DNA from: Tenacibaculum ovolyticum DSM 18103
GTDB lineage: Bacteria; Bacteroidota; Bacteroidia; Flavobacteriales; Flavobacteriaceae
Direction of reading: 5' to 3'
Assembly: GCF_000430545.1 (NCBI RefSeq)
Contig: NZ_KE387165.1
Coordinates: 728-64,727 of the forward strand
Length of the DNA: 64,000 nt
The notes under the pieces were generated by a model that was not told where the DNA came from, ran no database searches, and was given only the letters and a program-made list of their open reading frames with translations. This document shows positions 62,930-64,000 of the stretch, piece by piece. Made by a program: the position numbers and the translations under genes. Each line of letters begins with the position of its first letter. The stretch's first letter is position 1.

Positions 62930-63271
62930 TTATTTATAAAAATATTTTTGAAGTTCTTTTCTAATAGGCATGGGCTTTATTGGCGAAATATTTGCTCCTC
63001 CAGTATTTCCTTTTGGTACCCAAATGTTTGTAAACAATATAGCAGCTAAAATTCTAGTAAACTGCCCAATTATTTCTTTTACGCTTATTATTCTAATTCC
63101 GTAAATAAACATCCAACAATGAGATAACGTGTGCCTATACAAATGTTTTTGACCTAAAACATGAGCGTTTTCTAAATGATAAAAAGACACTTTAAAGCGA
63201 TTGCTTTTAAGTGCCTTTTTAGCCAATGTTAATTGATTGTAATATTCTTGTTTACGTTGTAGCTGTGTCAT
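62930..63271 (-). CDS. DUF3703 family protein
   Basis: A 113-residue protein with the whole DUF3703 pattern: FYHLENAHVLGQKHLYRHTL then SHCWMFIYGI, VKEIIGQFTRILAA and VPKGNTGGANISPIKPMPI. His and Cys clustered in the first half (HxxxAHxxxQxHxxxHxxxHC-like) could bind metal. In other bacteria DUF3703 genes often lie beside metal-resistance genes, which fits the Cys-rich peptide 55 bases downstream. It is probably soluble. Confidence 0.87.
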   Translation of the reverse strand: MTQLQRKQEYYNQLTLAKKALKSNRFKVSFYHLENAHVLGQKHLYRHTLSHCWMFIYGIRIISVKEIIGQFTRILAAILFTNIWVPKGNTGGANISPIKPMPIRKELQKYFYK

Positions 63272-63321
63272 AATTATATCGTTTTAAGAATATGACACTC
63301 ACTTATATAAAAAGATGCTTT

Positions 63322-63765
63322 TTAATGTATTTTTAATAAACTAATATCAAAAATTAAAACAGATCCTCCAGGGATTCCTGCATAGTTTTTGCTACCGTAT
63401 CCTAATTTTGATGGAATTAATAAAATACCACTTCCTCCTTCTTTAAAATAAGTAACACCTTCCGTCCATCCTCTTATTACGCTTTGTAAATTAGTTTTAA
63501 ACGTTGAGTTTTGATCAAATACTTTTCCATCTAAATAATAACCTTTATAAGCTATGGTTACAGTTGAGTTAGATGTTGGCTGCCCACCAGTACCTTCAGT
63601 ATTTATAACGTAGTATAAGCCTGAATCGCTTTTTTTAGCTGTTAGGTTATTATCCGCAATATATTTTACAATTTCAGCTTCATTTTGTGCGTCAAAATTA
63701 GGTTCTTCACTTGAACAAGAAAAGAATGCTGAAATAATTGTTAATAGGGATGCTATTTTTTTCAT
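63322..63765 (-). CDS. FKBP-type peptidyl-prolyl cis-trans isomerase lipoprotein
   Basis: A 147-residue lipoprotein (FFSCSS, Cys17) with an FKBP domain: VTIAYKGYYLDGKVFDQN, SVIRGWTEGVTYFKEGGSGI and LLIPSKLGYGSKNYAGIPGG. Active-site residues of FKBPs (Tyr, Phe-Asp, Trp of RGWxEG, Tyr of GYG) are present. It assists folding outside the cytoplasm. It follows the amidohydrolase gene at the right edge. Confidence 0.93.
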   Translation of the reverse strand: MKKIASLLTIISAFFSCSSEEPNFDAQNEAEIVKYIADNNLTAKKSDSGLYYVINTEGTGGQPTSNSTVTIAYKGYYLDGKVFDQNSTFKTNLQSVIRGWTEGVTYFKEGGSGILLIPSKLGYGSKNYAGIPGGSVLIFDISLLKIH

Positions 63766-63794
63766 TTTTAATAATTTAATATTAGTTCTAAATT

Positions 63795-64000
63795 CTATTT
63801 AACTTTTTCACCGTTTACATAAGTTGCTATAACTTTTGTATTCGGGATTTTATCTCCTTTAACTGTCATAATATCATTTTCTAAAATGATAAAATCGGCA
63901 ACTTTACCAACTTCAATACTTCCTTTCTCTGCTTCTTCAAAATTACCATAAGCATTCCAAATAGTCATTCCTTTTAAAGCATTTTCTCTAGATAAGGCAT
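63795..64000 (-). CDS. Amidohydrolase family protein (C-terminal part, runs off the right edge)
   Basis: The last 67 residues of a metal-dependent amidohydrolase: LSRENALKGMTIWNAYGNFE then EAEKGSIEVGKVADFIILEN and DIMTVKGDKIPNTKVIATYVNGEKVK before TAG (63795-63797). GS(I/L)xxGKxADFxxL is the return-to-beta-sandwich block of the superfamily, and the spacing is that of YtcJ-like amidohydrolase 3 proteins. The metal-binding part is outside the window, so the substrate is unknown. Confidence 0.85.
   Translation of the reverse strand, partial: ALSRENALKGMTIWNAYGNFEEAEKGSIEVGKVADFIILENDIMTVKGDKIPNTKVIATYVNGEKVK

Noticed and set aside
63795-64000. Amidohydrolase end as hutI (imidazolonepropionase)
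   Set aside because: It is 36 kb from hutH/hutU and the C-terminal spacing resembles YtcJ-like amidohydrolases; the part that could decide is outside the window.

Overview
The window is about 30% G+C or lower, and its genes have A-rich start contexts, candidate TAnnTTTG -7 boxes and the gene families of Bacteroidota: a SusC/SusD pair, proteins with type IX secretion tails, fused IcmF, ABC-permease/M1-peptidase fusions and a choice-of-anchor L adhesin. It is chromosomal DNA of a marine Flavobacteriaceae; a Tenacibaculum/Polaribacter-like genus is my inference from protein character, not a demonstrated identity. No rRNA, tRNA, phage, transposase or CRISPR array was seen.

Layout. 1-2894 (-) is the N-terminal part of a large secreted adhesin that runs off the left edge, followed by about 1.5 kb of AT-rich non-coding DNA. 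4400-9156 (-) is a housekeeping block: clpS, prmA, tpiA, three tandem thioredoxin-like lipoproteins and an OppB-type permease; pyrF diverges from it. 10130-14737 (-) is a SusC/SusD outer-membrane uptake pair with a LytTR regulator remnant upstream. 15488-23977 holds a BtuF-like protein, small conserved proteins, an ABC transporter whose permease is fused to an M1 peptidase, and lipoproteins. 23989-28443 is histidine degradation (hutU, hutH) with a divergent LysR regulator and a LysR-type box over the hutH promoter. 28505-30706 is a PhoD-like phosphatase with the wreck of a second phosphatase gene upstream. 31892-35344 is icmF, carrying an in-frame palindromic repeat; a decayed copy of its 3' end lies 1.5 kb further on, beyond two small genes, beside a MITE-like palindrome nested in another repeat.

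39432-45069 (-) is the most coherent uncharacterised unit: a GbsR/MarR-type regulator followed by ten tightly packed genes (three small membrane proteins without a named family, a PNPOx-like flavin-binding fold, SRPBCC, DoxX-like, two DUF2071 proteins and a membrane-tethered methyltransferase). An 18-bp palindrome lies upstream of the regulator and a near copy sits directly before the first structural gene, which suggests an autoregulated operon. An ECF sigma factor and its probable membrane partner diverge from it, followed by a 1432-residue secreted M14 carboxypeptidase.

50798-64000 (-) holds a J-domain-like protein, RecQ, a tricorn-like S41 protease, an oxidoreductase with its Crp/Fnr regulator, an S66 peptidase, and a probable metal-stress locus: SigZ, a 34-residue peptide with 11 cysteines that is too short for routine gene calling, and a DUF3703 protein. 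A lipoprotein FKBP and the end of an amidohydrolase close the window. The cysteine-rich peptide and the palindrome-controlled operon are the best candidates for undescribed biology.
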